Below, piece by piece: positions 53,529 to 62,337 of a stretch of 64,000 nucleotides of DNA. The translations under genes and the position numbers were made by a program. Within the stretch, counting starts at the first letter, position 1, and the number at the start of each line of letters is the position of its first letter. This stretch comes from Limnochorda pilosa (GTDB lineage Bacteria > Bacillota > Limnochordia > Limnochordales > Limnochordaceae). The notes under the pieces were generated by a model. That model saw only the letters and a list, made by a program, of their open reading frames with translations. It had not been told where the DNA came from and searched no databases. Where the stretch lies: the NCBI RefSeq assembly GCF_001544015.1, contig NZ_AP014924.1:1860001-1924000 (forward strand), given 5' to 3'.

Positions 53529-54338
53529 TCAGGCGGGGCTCCGGGCCGCCACGGCCACCCGGCGGGTGGCAGCGTGAGCGGGATCCAGCGTGAGGCAGTC
53601 GAAGAAGCGGGCCTCGCCGAGGCCCGCCCGGACCAGGGCCTCCTCGATCTCCTCCAGGGTATAGCCCCGCTCCAGGTGGACCTCCTCGATCCGCCGGTAG
53701 CCCCCCGCATCCTCCACGTAGAAGGAGAGCCGCACCCGGGCCAGCCGCCGCCCCGGCTCGTAGGTCTCCCGCATGAAGCTCACCAGATCCGGGTAGACCT
53801 CCACCACCTCTTCCCCGCCCCACCCAGACTGGAGCCCCCAAACGGTGTTCATGTCGAAGACGAGGACGCCGCCGGGCAGGAGGGCCTCCCGCACCCTTCG
53901 GAAGGTCTCGATGAGGTCGCTAGGTTCGAGGAGGTAGTTGAGCGCGTCGAAGAAGCAGGTCACGAGCCCATGGGGCCGTGGAGACCGGAAGGTGCGCATG
54001 TCGGCCAGGATCCAGTCGACGGCTCCCCCGGCACTGGAGGACGCGGTCGCCTTGTCCCGGGCAGCCTCCAGCATGGCCGCCGAGCCGTCGACGCCCGTCA
54101 CCCGCCAGCCGCGCCGGGCCAGCTCCAGGGCGGCGGTGCCGGTGCCGCAGGCGAGATCCAGTGCGGACGGTTCGGGGGGTTCCCACCCCAGGTGCTCCAG
54201 GAGCCGGAGCGCGTAGGGCAGCATCTGGCGGCTGAAATCGGAGAAGCCCGCCCGGTCGTAGACCTGGGCGAACGCTCCGTACGGCGTGGACAGCCCCTCA
54301 CCGGACCCAGGCATCGTCTGCCCGCCCCCGCGGGTCAT
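53529..54338 (-). CDS. SAM-dependent class I methyltransferase
   Basis: This 269-residue enzyme has a Rossmann-type SAM fold: motif I ALDLACGTGTAALELA (about 58-73), VTGVDGSAAMLEAA, DMRTF and LLPGGVLVFDMNT. The C-terminus has antiparallel strands of the kind seen in small-molecule methyltransferases of the Methyltransf_25 type. The substrate is unknown. ATG 54338 overlaps the stop of the FtsH-like gene (ATGA), so it is last in that operon. Confidence 0.85.
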   Translation of the reverse strand: MTRGGGQTMPGSGEGLSTPYGAFAQVYDRAGFSDFSRQMLPYALRLLEHLGWEPPEPSALDLACGTGTAALELARRGWRVTGVDGSAAMLEAARDKATASSSAGGAVDWILADMRTFRSPRPHGLVTCFFDALNYLLEPSDLIETFRRVREALLPGGVLVFDMNTVWGLQSGWGGEEVVEVYPDLVSFMRETYEPGRRLARVRLSFYVEDAGGYRRIEEVHLERGYTLEEIEEALVRAGLGEARFFDCLTLDPAHAATRRVAVAARSPA

Positions 54339-55840
54339 GCGCCCAGCGGCTCGGCGGCCGGAGGGCGGAGCAGGTCGCGCACTCGGGCCCCCGGCAGCTT
54401 CTCTTCCCGCAGGAGCTCGACCGCGGCCCGGTCCATGAGAGGACGGTGGGCGGTGAGCACCTCGCGCACGTACCCTTCTCTCCCCTTGAGGATCCGCACG
54501 GTCTCCTGGTGCAGGTGGTCCTCAGGCAACGTCTCCTCGCTGACGATGCCCAGCGACGACATGCCTGCCAGGATCATCCGCCGGGCCAGCCCCACGGCCT
54601 GCTCGAAGTCCCCCATGGCTCCCGTGCTCCGGCTGCCGAAGAAGAGCTCCTCGGCCACCGCGCCCCCGAGACAGACGTCGATCTGGTGCTCCAGCTCCTC
54701 CTGGGTGTACAGGTAGGGATCGTCCTCGGGGGTCTGGCGCATGTAGCCCAGGGCCTGCCCGCGCGGGGAGAGGGTGACGGTGCTCACCGATCCGGGGCGG
54801 CCCAGCTCGCTCACGAAGGCGTGGCCCGTCTCGTGGTAGGCCACCCGCCGGCGCTCCGCCTCGCTCGGGCGGCGATCGAGCTTCTCACCCATGAGCACCT
54901 TGTCGACCGCTTCCCTCAGGTGTCGCCCGCCGATCTGGCGGTCGCCCTGACGCATGGCCAGGATGGCTGCCTCGTTCAGCAGGCTCTCCAGGTGCGCGCC
55001 CGAGAACCCGTAGGTCTCCCGTGCCAGCTCGTCCAGGTCCACGTCGGGCGCCAGAGGCTTCCCCTGGGCATGGATCTCGAGGATGTGCCGGCGCCCCTCC
55101 TTGTCGGGCAGGTCCACCCGCACCGTGCGGTCGAAGCGGCCGGGGCGGAGGAGGGCGCTGTCCAGCAGGTCCGGCCGGTTGGTGGCGCCGATGACCAGGA
55201 GGCGCACGCGCTCGGAGGGAGCGATGCCGTCCATCTGCACCAGGAGCTCGTTCAGGGTCTGATCGTACTCCAGGTGGCTCGCGTGCTTGCCCCGCTTGCC
55301 CCCCAGGACCTCCATCTCGTCGATGAAGATGATCGCGCTGGAGCGCCCCTCCTGCTCGGCCTGCCGGCGGGCCTGGTTGAAGATGTGCCGGATCCGCTGG
55401 GCGCCCACCCCGGCGTACATCTCGACGAACTGGCTCCCGGACGCGGCCAGGAAGACCGATTGCGTGTAGCTGGCCGCGGCCCTGGCCATCAGCGTCTTTC
55501 CCGTGCCGGGCGGGCCCACCAGCAGGATGCCCTTCAAGGGCCGGATGCCCAGATGGGCCGCCTCGTCGCTCTTGCGCAGGAAATCCAGCGCCTCCTTGAG
55601 CTCCCGCTTGGCCACCTGCTGGCCGCCGATCGCATCGAAGTCGATGGGCCTCAGGCTTCCTGCGCTCCCCGACCCCGTGGTTGCGAAGGAGCGCCCTCCC
55701 ATCAGGCGGCCCTGGGCCATGAGGTAGAGCATGGTCAGGATGGCCGCGAGAATAAGGAAAGGAACGACCTGGCTCACCCCTTGCAGGCCCAGGAAGACCA
55801 CCGCTGCCAGGCCGAGCCCGGCCCCGATCTCCTTCTTCAT
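54335..55840 (-). CDS. FtsH-like AAA+ zinc metalloprotease without extracytoplasmic domain
   Basis: The protein has 501 residues. Two hydrophobic segments lie at about 5-20 and 24-42 with almost no loop between them, so the 70-80-residue extracytoplasmic domain of normal FtsH is missing. The AAA module has Walker A GPPGTGKT (109-116), pore loop FVEMYAGVGA, Walker B IIFIDEME and sensor NRPDLLDSALLRPGRFDR. The peptidase has HETGH (336-340) and GGAVAEELFFG. It is therefore a likely active membrane protease. The stop-start overlaps with both neighbours tie it to the upstream membrane protein and the methyltransferase. Housekeeping ftsH is probably elsewhere. Confidence 0.85.
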   Translation of the reverse strand: MKKEIGAGLGLAAVVFLGLQGVSQVVPFLILAAILTMLYLMAQGRLMGGRSFATTGSGSAGSLRPIDFDAIGGQQVAKRELKEALDFLRKSDEAAHLGIRPLKGILLVGPPGTGKTLMARAAASYTQSVFLAASGSQFVEMYAGVGAQRIRHIFNQARRQAEQEGRSSAIIFIDEMEVLGGKRGKHASHLEYDQTLNELLVQMDGIAPSERVRLLVIGATNRPDLLDSALLRPGRFDRTVRVDLPDKEGRRHILEIHAQGKPLAPDVDLDELARETYGFSGAHLESLLNEAAILAMRQGDRQIGGRHLREAVDKVLMGEKLDRRPSEAERRRVAYHETGHAFVSELGRPGSVSTVTLSPRGQALGYMRQTPEDDPYLYTQEELEHQIDVCLGGAVAEELFFGSRSTGAMGDFEQAVGLARRMILAGMSSLGIVSEETLPEDHLHQETVRILKGREGYVREVLTAHRPLMDRAAVELLREEKLPGARVRDLLRPPAAEPLGA

Positions 55841-56400
55841 GCTCCACCCCTCCCCGCTCCGGCGTTCCCGTCCGCGCCCGCCGGGTTCGCGACCCGGCGG
55901 CCGATCACCTCATACAGATACCCGTCACCCTTCTCCAGGGTCACGTAGATGCGGGAGGCATCCACGAAGAGCCTGGCCTCCACCCCGCTGGCCGCCGCCA
56001 GCTCCTCCACCCGCTGGCGCATGGCCTCGAGCCGGCCGGTGGCCGCGCCCTCCTGGAGGGCGAACTGCATCGAATCCAGCGCCGAGACCAGCTCCGCGGT
56101 CCGGCGGTCCTCCAGCTCCACCACCGTCCGCACGCCCAGCCTCAGCTCCACCCGCTCGCGGATCGCCTCGTAGAGGTCCGGCAGCCGGACCCCCGGCGCG
56201 AGCCGCACCTTCACCTGGTAGGCGCCGTCGGCGGCCGCCTCCAGGGCCACGTCCTCCACGCCGTCCAGCGAGGCGATCTCCGAGGCCAGAGGCGCCTCCA
56301 CCTGCCGGTGGACGTAGAGGTACTGACCGCCGAAGGCGGCTGCCAGAGCCAGACCGAAGACCACCAGGACCACGTGGAGTCGCATTCCAAACAGCTTCAC
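55837..56400 (-). CDS. Single-pass membrane protein upstream of the FtsH-like protease (unknown)
   Basis: I do not recognise this 187-residue protein. It has one N-terminal helix (about 9-27, LHVVLVVFGLALAAAFGGQYLYV), then a predicted extracytoplasmic part of alpha/beta type (VEDVALEAAADGAYQVKVRLA, then REELRLG- and coiled helical segments, ending VTLEKGDGYLYEVIGRRV). GTG 56400 has GAGGGG nine bases ahead. It overlaps the FtsH-like gene by 4 bases. The simplest idea is that it supplies the outside domain the protease lacks; that is inference. Confidence 0.6.
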   Translation of the reverse strand: MKLFGMRLHVVLVVFGLALAAAFGGQYLYVHRQVEAPLASEIASLDGVEDVALEAAADGAYQVKVRLAPGVRLPDLYEAIRERVELRLGVRTVVELEDRRTAELVSALDSMQFALQEGAATGRLEAMRQRVEELAAASGVEARLFVDASRIYVTLEKGDGYLYEVIGRRVANPAGADGNAGAGRGGA

Positions 56401-56643
56401 CGGCAACGTCCCCTCGACCCGCCCGGGCGCTCGGAGCGGCTCTTGCGCGCCTCCGGTTCAGAGCACGCCGTCATGATACCACGCGACCCCAGAGCTTCCC
56501 AAGGGGCGAGGCCTGCCACCCCTGGCAGCCGCTGGGCGCGACGCGGCACGACGACCGCTACCCCGGGCAGGAGAATGAAGCCCATGAAGCGAACAGACGT
56601 GGGGCCGATCCGGTCGGACGGGGTCGTGTTGCACCCAGGACCT

Positions 56644-56667
56644 ATTCTAGCACAGGGCTGCGGGCGG
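56644..56667 (-). promoter_or_regulatory. Extended -10 promoter of the FtsH-like operon
   Basis: On the minus strand TGCTAGAAT is an extended -10; CTGTCG lies 18 bases upstream as a weak -35. It resembles the TGCTATACT elements before hom and der. Confidence 0.55.
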
Positions 56668-56723
56668 CGACAGGATCGAATGACAAACCCGCTAGCCATG
56701 GGCTTTCACGGGCGCACCGCGGG

Positions 56724-56752
56724 TTGACACCCCCCAGGGCCGGTTCTATAAT
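56724..56752 (+). promoter_or_regulatory. Perfect consensus promoter of the nuo operon
   Basis: TTGACA and TATAAT are separated by exactly 17 bases, the full SigA consensus. Transcription should begin near 56759, 66 bases before nuoA. Confidence 0.92.
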
Positions 56753-56824
56753 GAAGCAGGTCGTTACGATCTTCACTTTTCATACCCTTGGCGTGCAGGA
56801 CCCCGAGGAGGCGGTCGCAAGAGG

Positions 56825-57181
56825 ATGGCGCAGAGCTACCTGGAGGTAGGCATCTTCGCACTGGTCGCGGTGGCCTTCGTCGCCATCACGCTGGGCATCG
56901 GTTCCCTGCTCCGGCCGAAGCATCCTTACGCCAACAAGCTCTCCACGTATGAGTGCGGCGAGGAGCCCGTCGGCGAGGGGCAGATCCGGTTCCACATCCG
57001 CTACTACGTCTTCGCCCTGGTCTTCCTGGTCTTCGACGTGGAGATCATCTTCCTCTATCCCTGGGCCGTGGTCTTCGCGGACCTGGGCCTCTTCGCGCTG
57101 GTGGAGATGCTGGTCTTCATCGCCCTCCTCGTCGTGGGCCTGGTCTACGCCTGGAGAAAGAAGGTGCTCCGTTGGGTATGA
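56825..57181 (+). CDS. nuoA: NADH-quinone oxidoreductase subunit A
   Basis: This 118-residue subunit of the membrane arm of complex I has three helices and the conserved loop [47 protein letters not shown] 56825 follows an AGGAGG. It opens the operon and its stop overlaps nuoB by 4 bases (ATGA). Confidence 0.97.
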   Translation: MAQSYLEVGIFALVAVAFVAITLGIGSLLRPKHPYANKLSTYECGEEPVGEGQIRFHIRYYVFALVFLVFDVEIIFLYPWAVVFADLGLFALVEMLVFIALLVVGLVYAWRKKVLRWV

Positions 57182-57690
57182 GCCCTCTGGTCCACCCGGA
57201 GGACCCCGACATCAACCAGCCGGGCAACACCGGCGTGCTCACCACCAGCCTTCGCAAGATCCTCAACTGGAGCCGGAAGTCCTCCCTCTGGTACATGACC
57301 TTCGGCATCGCCTGCTGCGCCATCGAGATGATGGCCACCGGCGCCTCCCGGTATGACCTCGACCGCTTCGGCATGATCTTCCGGGCGTCGCCGCGCCAGT
57401 CGGACCTGATGATCGTCTCCGGCACCGTCAACGAGAAACTGGCGGACCGCATCGTGAACCTGTACGACCAGATGGCCGAGCCGCGCTACGTGATCGCCAT
57501 GGGCGCCTGCGCGACCAACGGCGGGCCGTACCACGACCTCTACAACGTGGTGAACGGCGTCCACGAGATCGTTCCCGTGGACGTCTACGTGCCCGGTTGC
57601 CCCCCGCGCCCGGAGGCCCTGATCCACGGGCTGCTCCAGCTCCAGGAGAAGATCCTGCACGAAGGGCTGCCCGCTGCCCGGGTCTCCTGA
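57178..57690 (+). CDS. nuoB: NADH-quinone oxidoreductase subunit B
   Basis: This 170-residue subunit carries the N2 4Fe-4S cluster. Its cysteines are visible: [10 protein letters not shown] (two), GACATNGG and [11 protein letters not shown] short N-terminal tail precedes WYMTFG. ATG 57178 overlaps the nuoA stop. Confidence 0.97.
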   Translation: MSPLVHPEDPDINQPGNTGVLTTSLRKILNWSRKSSLWYMTFGIACCAIEMMATGASRYDLDRFGMIFRASPRQSDLMIVSGTVNEKLADRIVNLYDQMAEPRYVIAMGACATNGGPYHDLYNVVNGVHEIVPVDVYVPGCPPRPEALIHGLLQLQEKILHEGLPAARVS

Positions 57691-57748
57691 AGGTCCGGAG
57701 GAGCGGACGGCACGGGAACACCAGACACGAACGAGGGGCGGAGACGAC

Positions 57749-58507
57749 GTGGCCGACGAGGAGAAGGACCAGCAGGCAAAGGACGGCAAGCCAGAGCAGC
57801 CGGAGCCCGGACGGCGGGGCGGCCGCCGGGCGCGGCCCGAGGGCACCCGTCCGGCACGGGCCCAGGGAACGCCCGGAGACGCTGCCGGCGCCGAGGCCCC
57901 CAAGGCCGAAGGGCCCGCCCGCCCGGCCCGGGACGGGGCGGTCGAGCACGGCCATGCTCGGCCGGCGCGCAAGGAGGAGGCCCCGGGGCCCCAGGACGAC
58001 GCCCCCGAGCTCCCGGAGCCCCTGGCCCGGGCGCTGGCGCGGATCCAGGCCCGCTTTCCGGACCTGAAGGCCCGGGGGCGGCGCGACCTCTGGCTCGAGG
58101 TCGAGGTGGAGCCCGGCCGGCTGGTGGAGGTAGCCACCTACCTGCGGGACGATCCAGAGCTCCGCTTCGACTACCTGGCCATGCTGAGCGGCGTGGATCG
58201 GCTGGAAGAGGGCTTTGAGGTGGTGGACCACCTCACCTCGCTGGAGAAGGGGCTGCGCCTGATCCTGCGCACCCGCGTCCCCCGCAGTGAGCCGGTCTGC
58301 CCCAGCGTGACGGGGGTCTGGCCCGGGGCCGACTGGCATGAGCGCGAGACCTACGATCTCATGGGGGTCCGTTTCGAGGGTCACCCGGACCTGCGGCGTA
58401 TCCTGCTGCGGGAGGACTGGGAGGGCCACCCTCTGCGCAAGGATTACGTGGACCGCCGGCCTCCGCGGCGGATCCAGGTGAAGGCGGACTGGCAGCGGAA
58501 AGCGTAG
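57749..58507 (+). CDS. nuoC: NADH-quinone oxidoreductase subunit C, with long low-complexity N-terminus
   Basis: The 30-kDa subunit domain is at about residues 88-252 ([47 protein letters not shown]). The first 85 residues are Arg/Ala/Pro/Gly-rich and look disordered, beyond the usual family start. GTG 57749 has GGAG nearby. A start further in would be needed to remove the tail, and I see no better ribosome site. Confidence 0.92.
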   Translation: MADEEKDQQAKDGKPEQPEPGRRGGRRARPEGTRPARAQGTPGDAAGAEAPKAEGPARPARDGAVEHGHARPARKEEAPGPQDDAPELPEPLARALARIQARFPDLKARGRRDLWLEVEVEPGRLVEVATYLRDDPELRFDYLAMLSGVDRLEEGFEVVDHLTSLEKGLRLILRTRVPRSEPVCPSVTGVWPGADWHERETYDLMGVRFEGHPDLRRILLREDWEGHPLRKDYVDRRPPRRIQVKADWQRKA

Positions 58508-58553
58508 GGCGCGGCCCGTTACGCACGACGTTTGTCTGGGGGAGGAATCGGTC

Positions 58554-59711
58554 TTGGCGACCATCAGCCCGCCGGCCCAGGCACCCAGCATCCAGGTGGT
58601 GCCCGACCGGACGGATCGCTCGCGATCCGAGCTCCTGGTGAGCATGGGCCCGCAGCACCCCAGCACCCACGGGGTGCTCCGCTTGAAGGCCCGCATCGAC
58701 GGCGAGCGCATCGTCGACGTCGACCCCGACGTCGGCTACCTCCACCGGTGCTTCGAGAAGCACTCGGAGGAGCTCACCTACCCCATGGTGGTGCCCTACA
58801 CCGACCGGTGCGACTACCTGGCGGGGATCAACAACGAGCTCACCTACGCGCTGGCGGTGGAGAAGCTCCTGGGGCTGGAGATCCCGCCCCGGGCCCAGTA
58901 CATCCGGGTGATCACCTCCGAGCTCCAGCGGATCGCAAGCCACCTGATCGCCTTCGGCACCTTCAGCATGGACCTGGGGGCGACCACCGCCTTCCTCTAC
59001 TGCTGGCGCGAGCGGGAGACCATCATCGACCTGCTCGAGGAGATCTCGGGCGCCCGCATGCTCTTCCACTACGTGCGCATCGGCGGCGTGCGCAACGACG
59101 TCTCGGACGACTGGCTCCGCCGGGTGCGGGCCTTCATCGACGACTTCCAGCGCGACAAGCTGCCCGAGTACCACCAGCTCATCACGGGAAACCGGATCTT
59201 CGTCCACCGGACCAAGGGCATCGCCGTCCTGAGCCCGGAGGACGCGATCGCCTGGGGCGCGGCGGGCCCGGTGCTTCGGGCGTCGAAGGTGCCTTTCGAC
59301 CTGAGGAAGGCCGAGCCCTACAACGGCATCGAGCGCTACGACTTCCAGGTGCCCGTGGGCGAGACCGGCGACGTCTTCGACCGGTACATGATCCGGATGA
59401 TCGAGATGGACGAGAGCGCCAAGATCATCCGCCAGGCCCTGGACGGCATCGAGGCGGGCGAGGTCATGGCCACCCTGCCCCGGCGCTGGAAGGTGCAGGG
59501 CGAGACCTACGTGCGCACCGAGGGCCCCAAGGGTGAGGTGGGCTGCTACCTCATCGCCGACGGCAGCGACAAGCCGTACCGGCTCCGGTGGCGGGCGCCC
59601 TCCTTCGTCCACCTGCAGCTCATTCCATTGATCAGCAGGAACCACCTCATCGCCGACCTGGTCGCGGTCATCGGCAGCCTCGACCCGGTCTTCGGCGAGG
59701 TCGACCGCTGA
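58554..59711 (+). CDS. nuoD: NADH-quinone oxidoreductase subunit D
   Basis: This 385-residue subunit lines the quinone pocket. MGPQHPSTHGVLRL, EKHSEELTYPMVVPYTDRCDYLAG and RAPSFVHLQLIP are the classic motifs. The start is TTG 58554, with GGGAGG about nine bases ahead. There is no nuoE, nuoF or nuoG after it; nuoH follows 34 bases later. Confidence 0.97.
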   Translation: MATISPPAQAPSIQVVPDRTDRSRSELLVSMGPQHPSTHGVLRLKARIDGERIVDVDPDVGYLHRCFEKHSEELTYPMVVPYTDRCDYLAGINNELTYALAVEKLLGLEIPPRAQYIRVITSELQRIASHLIAFGTFSMDLGATTAFLYCWRERETIIDLLEEISGARMLFHYVRIGGVRNDVSDDWLRRVRAFIDDFQRDKLPEYHQLITGNRIFVHRTKGIAVLSPEDAIAWGAAGPVLRASKVPFDLRKAEPYNGIERYDFQVPVGETGDVFDRYMIRMIEMDESAKIIRQALDGIEAGEVMATLPRRWKVQGETYVRTEGPKGEVGCYLIADGSDKPYRLRWRAPSFVHLQLIPLISRNHLIADLVAVIGSLDPVFGEVDR

Positions 59712-59745
59712 GGCGGGCCCAAAACCTCGGGAAAGAGGGAGACGC

Positions 59746-60792
59746 GTGCAGATCGAGCAATCGTTGGTCCAATGGGTCGCCGGGTTGTACGCGGCCGGTC
59801 TCGGCTGGTGGACGGGCCTTGGGATCCCCGGGTGGGTCTGGGTCGCGCTCATGGCGATCCTGAAGGCGGCCGGAGTGCTGGTCTTCATCCTCCTCAACGT
59901 CCTCTTCCTCATCTGGCTCGAGCGGAAGGTCGCCGGACACATCCAGCGGAGGCCGGGGCCCATGCACAACGGGCCCCACGGGGCGCTCCAGACCCTGGCC
60001 GACGCCGTGAAGCTCATCATCAAAGAGGACATCATCCCCTCGGGGGCCGACAAGTGGGTCTTCATCATGGCACCCTTCGTCATGATCGCGCCGGCCCTGA
60101 TGATCTGGGTGGTGATGCCCTTCGGGCCCCAGATCATCGGCAGGGACCTGAACATCGGCATCCTTTACGTGAGCGCTGTGAGCAGCTTCGCGATCCTCGC
60201 ACTGATGATGGCGGGTTGGTCGTCGAACAACAAGTGGTCCACCCTGGGGGCCATGCGCTCCGCGGCCCAGATGATCAGCTACGAGATCCCCCTGGGCCTG
60301 GCTCTGGTGGCCATCGGCATGGTGGCGGGGACCCTGAGCCTGGAAGGGATCGTGGAGGCTCAGCGAAGCAGCACCTGGTTCTTGATCCTGCAACCGCTGG
60401 GTTTCCTCGTCTTCATCGTGGCGGCCACGGCGGAGATCAACCGGTCCCCCTTCAACCTGCCCGAGGCCGAGTCCGAGCTGGTGGCCGGGTTCAACACCGA
60501 GTACAGCGGCTTCCGCTGGGGCGTCTTCTTCGTGGCCGAGTACGCCAACCTGCTGGCCACCTCCGGGATCGCCGCCACCCTCTTCCTGGGCGGCTGGTCG
60601 GGGCCGGCCTTCCTCCCCCCCTTCGTCTGGTGGCTCCTGAAGACGTACCTCTTCGTCTTCATCATCATGTGGGTGGGCTGGACGGTGCCCCGGATCCGGG
60701 TGGACCAGCTCATGGAGCTGGGCTGGAAGTTCCTGATCCCGGTGGGGCTCGCGAACATTGCGCTGACCGGTGTCTATGTGATATTGACCTGA
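59746..60792 (+). CDS. nuoH: NADH-quinone oxidoreductase subunit H
   Basis: This 348-residue membrane subunit adjoins the quinone site. It has eight helices and the motifs ERKVAGHIQRRPGPMHNGPHG, INRSPFNLPEAESELVAGFNTEYSG and RIRVDQLMELGWK. GTG 59746 follows GAGGGAG. Confidence 0.97.
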   Translation: MQIEQSLVQWVAGLYAAGLGWWTGLGIPGWVWVALMAILKAAGVLVFILLNVLFLIWLERKVAGHIQRRPGPMHNGPHGALQTLADAVKLIIKEDIIPSGADKWVFIMAPFVMIAPALMIWVVMPFGPQIIGRDLNIGILYVSAVSSFAILALMMAGWSSNNKWSTLGAMRSAAQMISYEIPLGLALVAIGMVAGTLSLEGIVEAQRSSTWFLILQPLGFLVFIVAATAEINRSPFNLPEAESELVAGFNTEYSGFRWGVFFVAEYANLLATSGIAATLFLGGWSGPAFLPPFVWWLLKTYLFVFIIMWVGWTVPRIRVDQLMELGWKFLIPVGLANIALTGVYVILT

Positions 60793-60848
60793 TGGGGAAC
60801 CCGGAATCCGCCGGTGTTCCGTACGGGTCTGGAAGGGAGCGTGAGAGC

Positions 60849-61430
60849 ATGGCTTCGGCAGGAGCCTTCTTCGACTCGGCCTGGAGCATCCTGAAGGGGA
60901 TGGGGGTCACCCTGAAGGAGATGGTGCGCCCCACCGTCACCGAGTACTATCCTTACGAGCGGCCCAACCTGCCTTCGGGCGCCCGCGGCATCCCCGTGCT
61001 GCTCTCGGACGAGGAGGCCAACCTGAAGTGCGTGGCCTGTGAGCTGTGCGCCAAGATCTGCCCGGTGCAGATCATCGAGATCGTCTACCACCGGGGCGAG
61101 GGCGAGAAGGGCAAGAAGGTGCTGGACGAGTTCAACCTGGACGCAAGCCGGTGCATGCTTTGCGGGCTCTGTGCCGAGGTCTGCCCCTTCGAGGCCATCG
61201 CGATGTCGGACGTCTACGAGATGGCCACCGACGACCCGACCCGCTTCATCTACGACAAGGTGCGCCTGGGTGAGCTGGGGCGCAAGCAGACCACGCCCAT
61301 CACCCACTTCGGCGTCAAGACCACGTACGCCGGCACCGCTCCCCGCGGCAGGACCGTTCCGCTCGACGAGACGCTGGAGCGGGGCACCACCCCGCAGCCA
61401 GCCGCTGAAAGGACGGCGGTCGCCCCGTGA
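60849..61430 (+). CDS. nuoI: NADH-quinone oxidoreductase subunit I
   Basis: This 193-residue ferredoxin-type subunit with two 4Fe-4S clusters shows CVACELCAKICP and CMLCGLCAEVCP. It links the hydrophilic arm to NuoB. The C-terminal tail is Pro/Arg-rich. ATG 60849 follows GGGAG. The stop overlaps nuoJ (GTGA). Confidence 0.96.
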   Translation: MASAGAFFDSAWSILKGMGVTLKEMVRPTVTEYYPYERPNLPSGARGIPVLLSDEEANLKCVACELCAKICPVQIIEIVYHRGEGEKGKKVLDEFNLDASRCMLCGLCAEVCPFEAIAMSDVYEMATDDPTRFIYDKVRLGELGRKQTTPITHFGVKTTYAGTAPRGRTVPLDETLERGTTPQPAAERTAVAP

Positions 61431-62020
61431 GCCTGGACCTCCTGGCCTTCATCGCGCTCGGGCTCGTGACACTGATCGCGGCCTACCTGGTCGTGGCGAG
61501 CGACAACCTGATGCATGCCGCACTCTTCCTGGGGCTCAGCTTCGTGGGGGTCGCGGGCATCTACCTGATCCTGGGGGCCGAGTTCCTGGCTGCGGCCCAG
61601 ATCCTCATCTACGTGGGCGCCATCACCACCCTGATCGTCTTCGGCATCATGCTCTCGGACCTGCGGGACATCCGGGGCGGCGAGCGACGGGTCTGGGCGC
61701 GCGTCTGGCAGAACCTGGTCTCCTTCCGCCGGGGCGCGCTGCCGCTGCTGGTGAGCGCCGGGTTTGCGATCCTGATGCTGCTGGTCTACCGGCAGGGTGC
61801 CTGGCCGGCGGAGCCTCCGGCCGCCTCCGGGGCTAACCTCGGCACCGTGGGGAATCTCCTCTTCAGCGAGTACGCGATTCCCTTCGAGATCGCCTCGGTG
61901 GTGCTCCTGGTGGCCCTCATCGGTGCGGTGGCCCTCTCTCGCCGTGACGAGGCCGAGACCCCCCCCGTGCCGGCGCCCCACGACGGCTCACCGGCATCCG
62001 CCCGAAAGGAGGATGCCTGA
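61427..62020 (+). CDS. nuoJ: NADH-quinone oxidoreductase subunit J
   Basis: This 197-residue membrane subunit has five helices and the motif QILIYVGAITTLIVFGIML. GTG 61427 overlaps nuoI by 4 bases; the stop shares one base with the nuoK start (TGATG). Confidence 0.96.
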   Translation: MSLDLLAFIALGLVTLIAAYLVVASDNLMHAALFLGLSFVGVAGIYLILGAEFLAAAQILIYVGAITTLIVFGIMLSDLRDIRGGERRVWARVWQNLVSFRRGALPLLVSAGFAILMLLVYRQGAWPAEPPAASGANLGTVGNLLFSEYAIPFEIASVVLLVALIGAVALSRRDEAETPPVPAPHDGSPASARKEDA

Positions 62021-62328
62021 TGGTTCCCCTGCCCTACGTGCTCGGCCTCGGCGCGCTCCTCTTCTCGCTGGGCCTTTACGGCGCGCTCACCCAGCGGAAC
62101 GCGGTGCGGATCCTCATGTCGATCGAGATCATGCTCAACTCGGTGAACCTGAACCTGGTGGGGTTCGCGCGCCACCTGGAACCCGAGAGGCCTGGCGGCC
62201 AGCTCTTCGCCATCTTCGTAATGACGGTGGCGGCCGCTGAGGCGGCGGTGGGGTTGGCGATCATCCTGGTCATCGCCAACCAGCGGGACGACATCGACAT
62301 CGACAAGATCAACCTCTTGAAGTGGTAG
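62020..62328 (+). CDS. nuoK: NADH-quinone oxidoreductase subunit K
   Basis: This 102-residue membrane subunit has three helices, with the buried Glu in RILMSIEIMLNSVNLN and a second in TVAAAEAAVGLAI. ATG 62020 overlaps the nuoJ stop by one base. Confidence 0.97.
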   Translation: MVPLPYVLGLGALLFSLGLYGALTQRNAVRILMSIEIMLNSVNLNLVGFARHLEPERPGGQLFAIFVMTVAAAEAAVGLAIILVIANQRDDIDIDKINLLKW

Positions 62329-62337
62329 GTGACGCAG

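Larger units (their letters stand above)
56401..56824. other. Divergent regulatory region between the FtsH-like operon and nuo
   Basis: This 424-base stretch has no credible gene. It holds a leftward promoter (56644-56649 with upstream parts) and a consensus rightward promoter (56724-56752). The predicted leftward transcript has an untranslated leader of about 237 bases, unusually long for this window; I see no known riboswitch in it. Confidence 0.6.
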
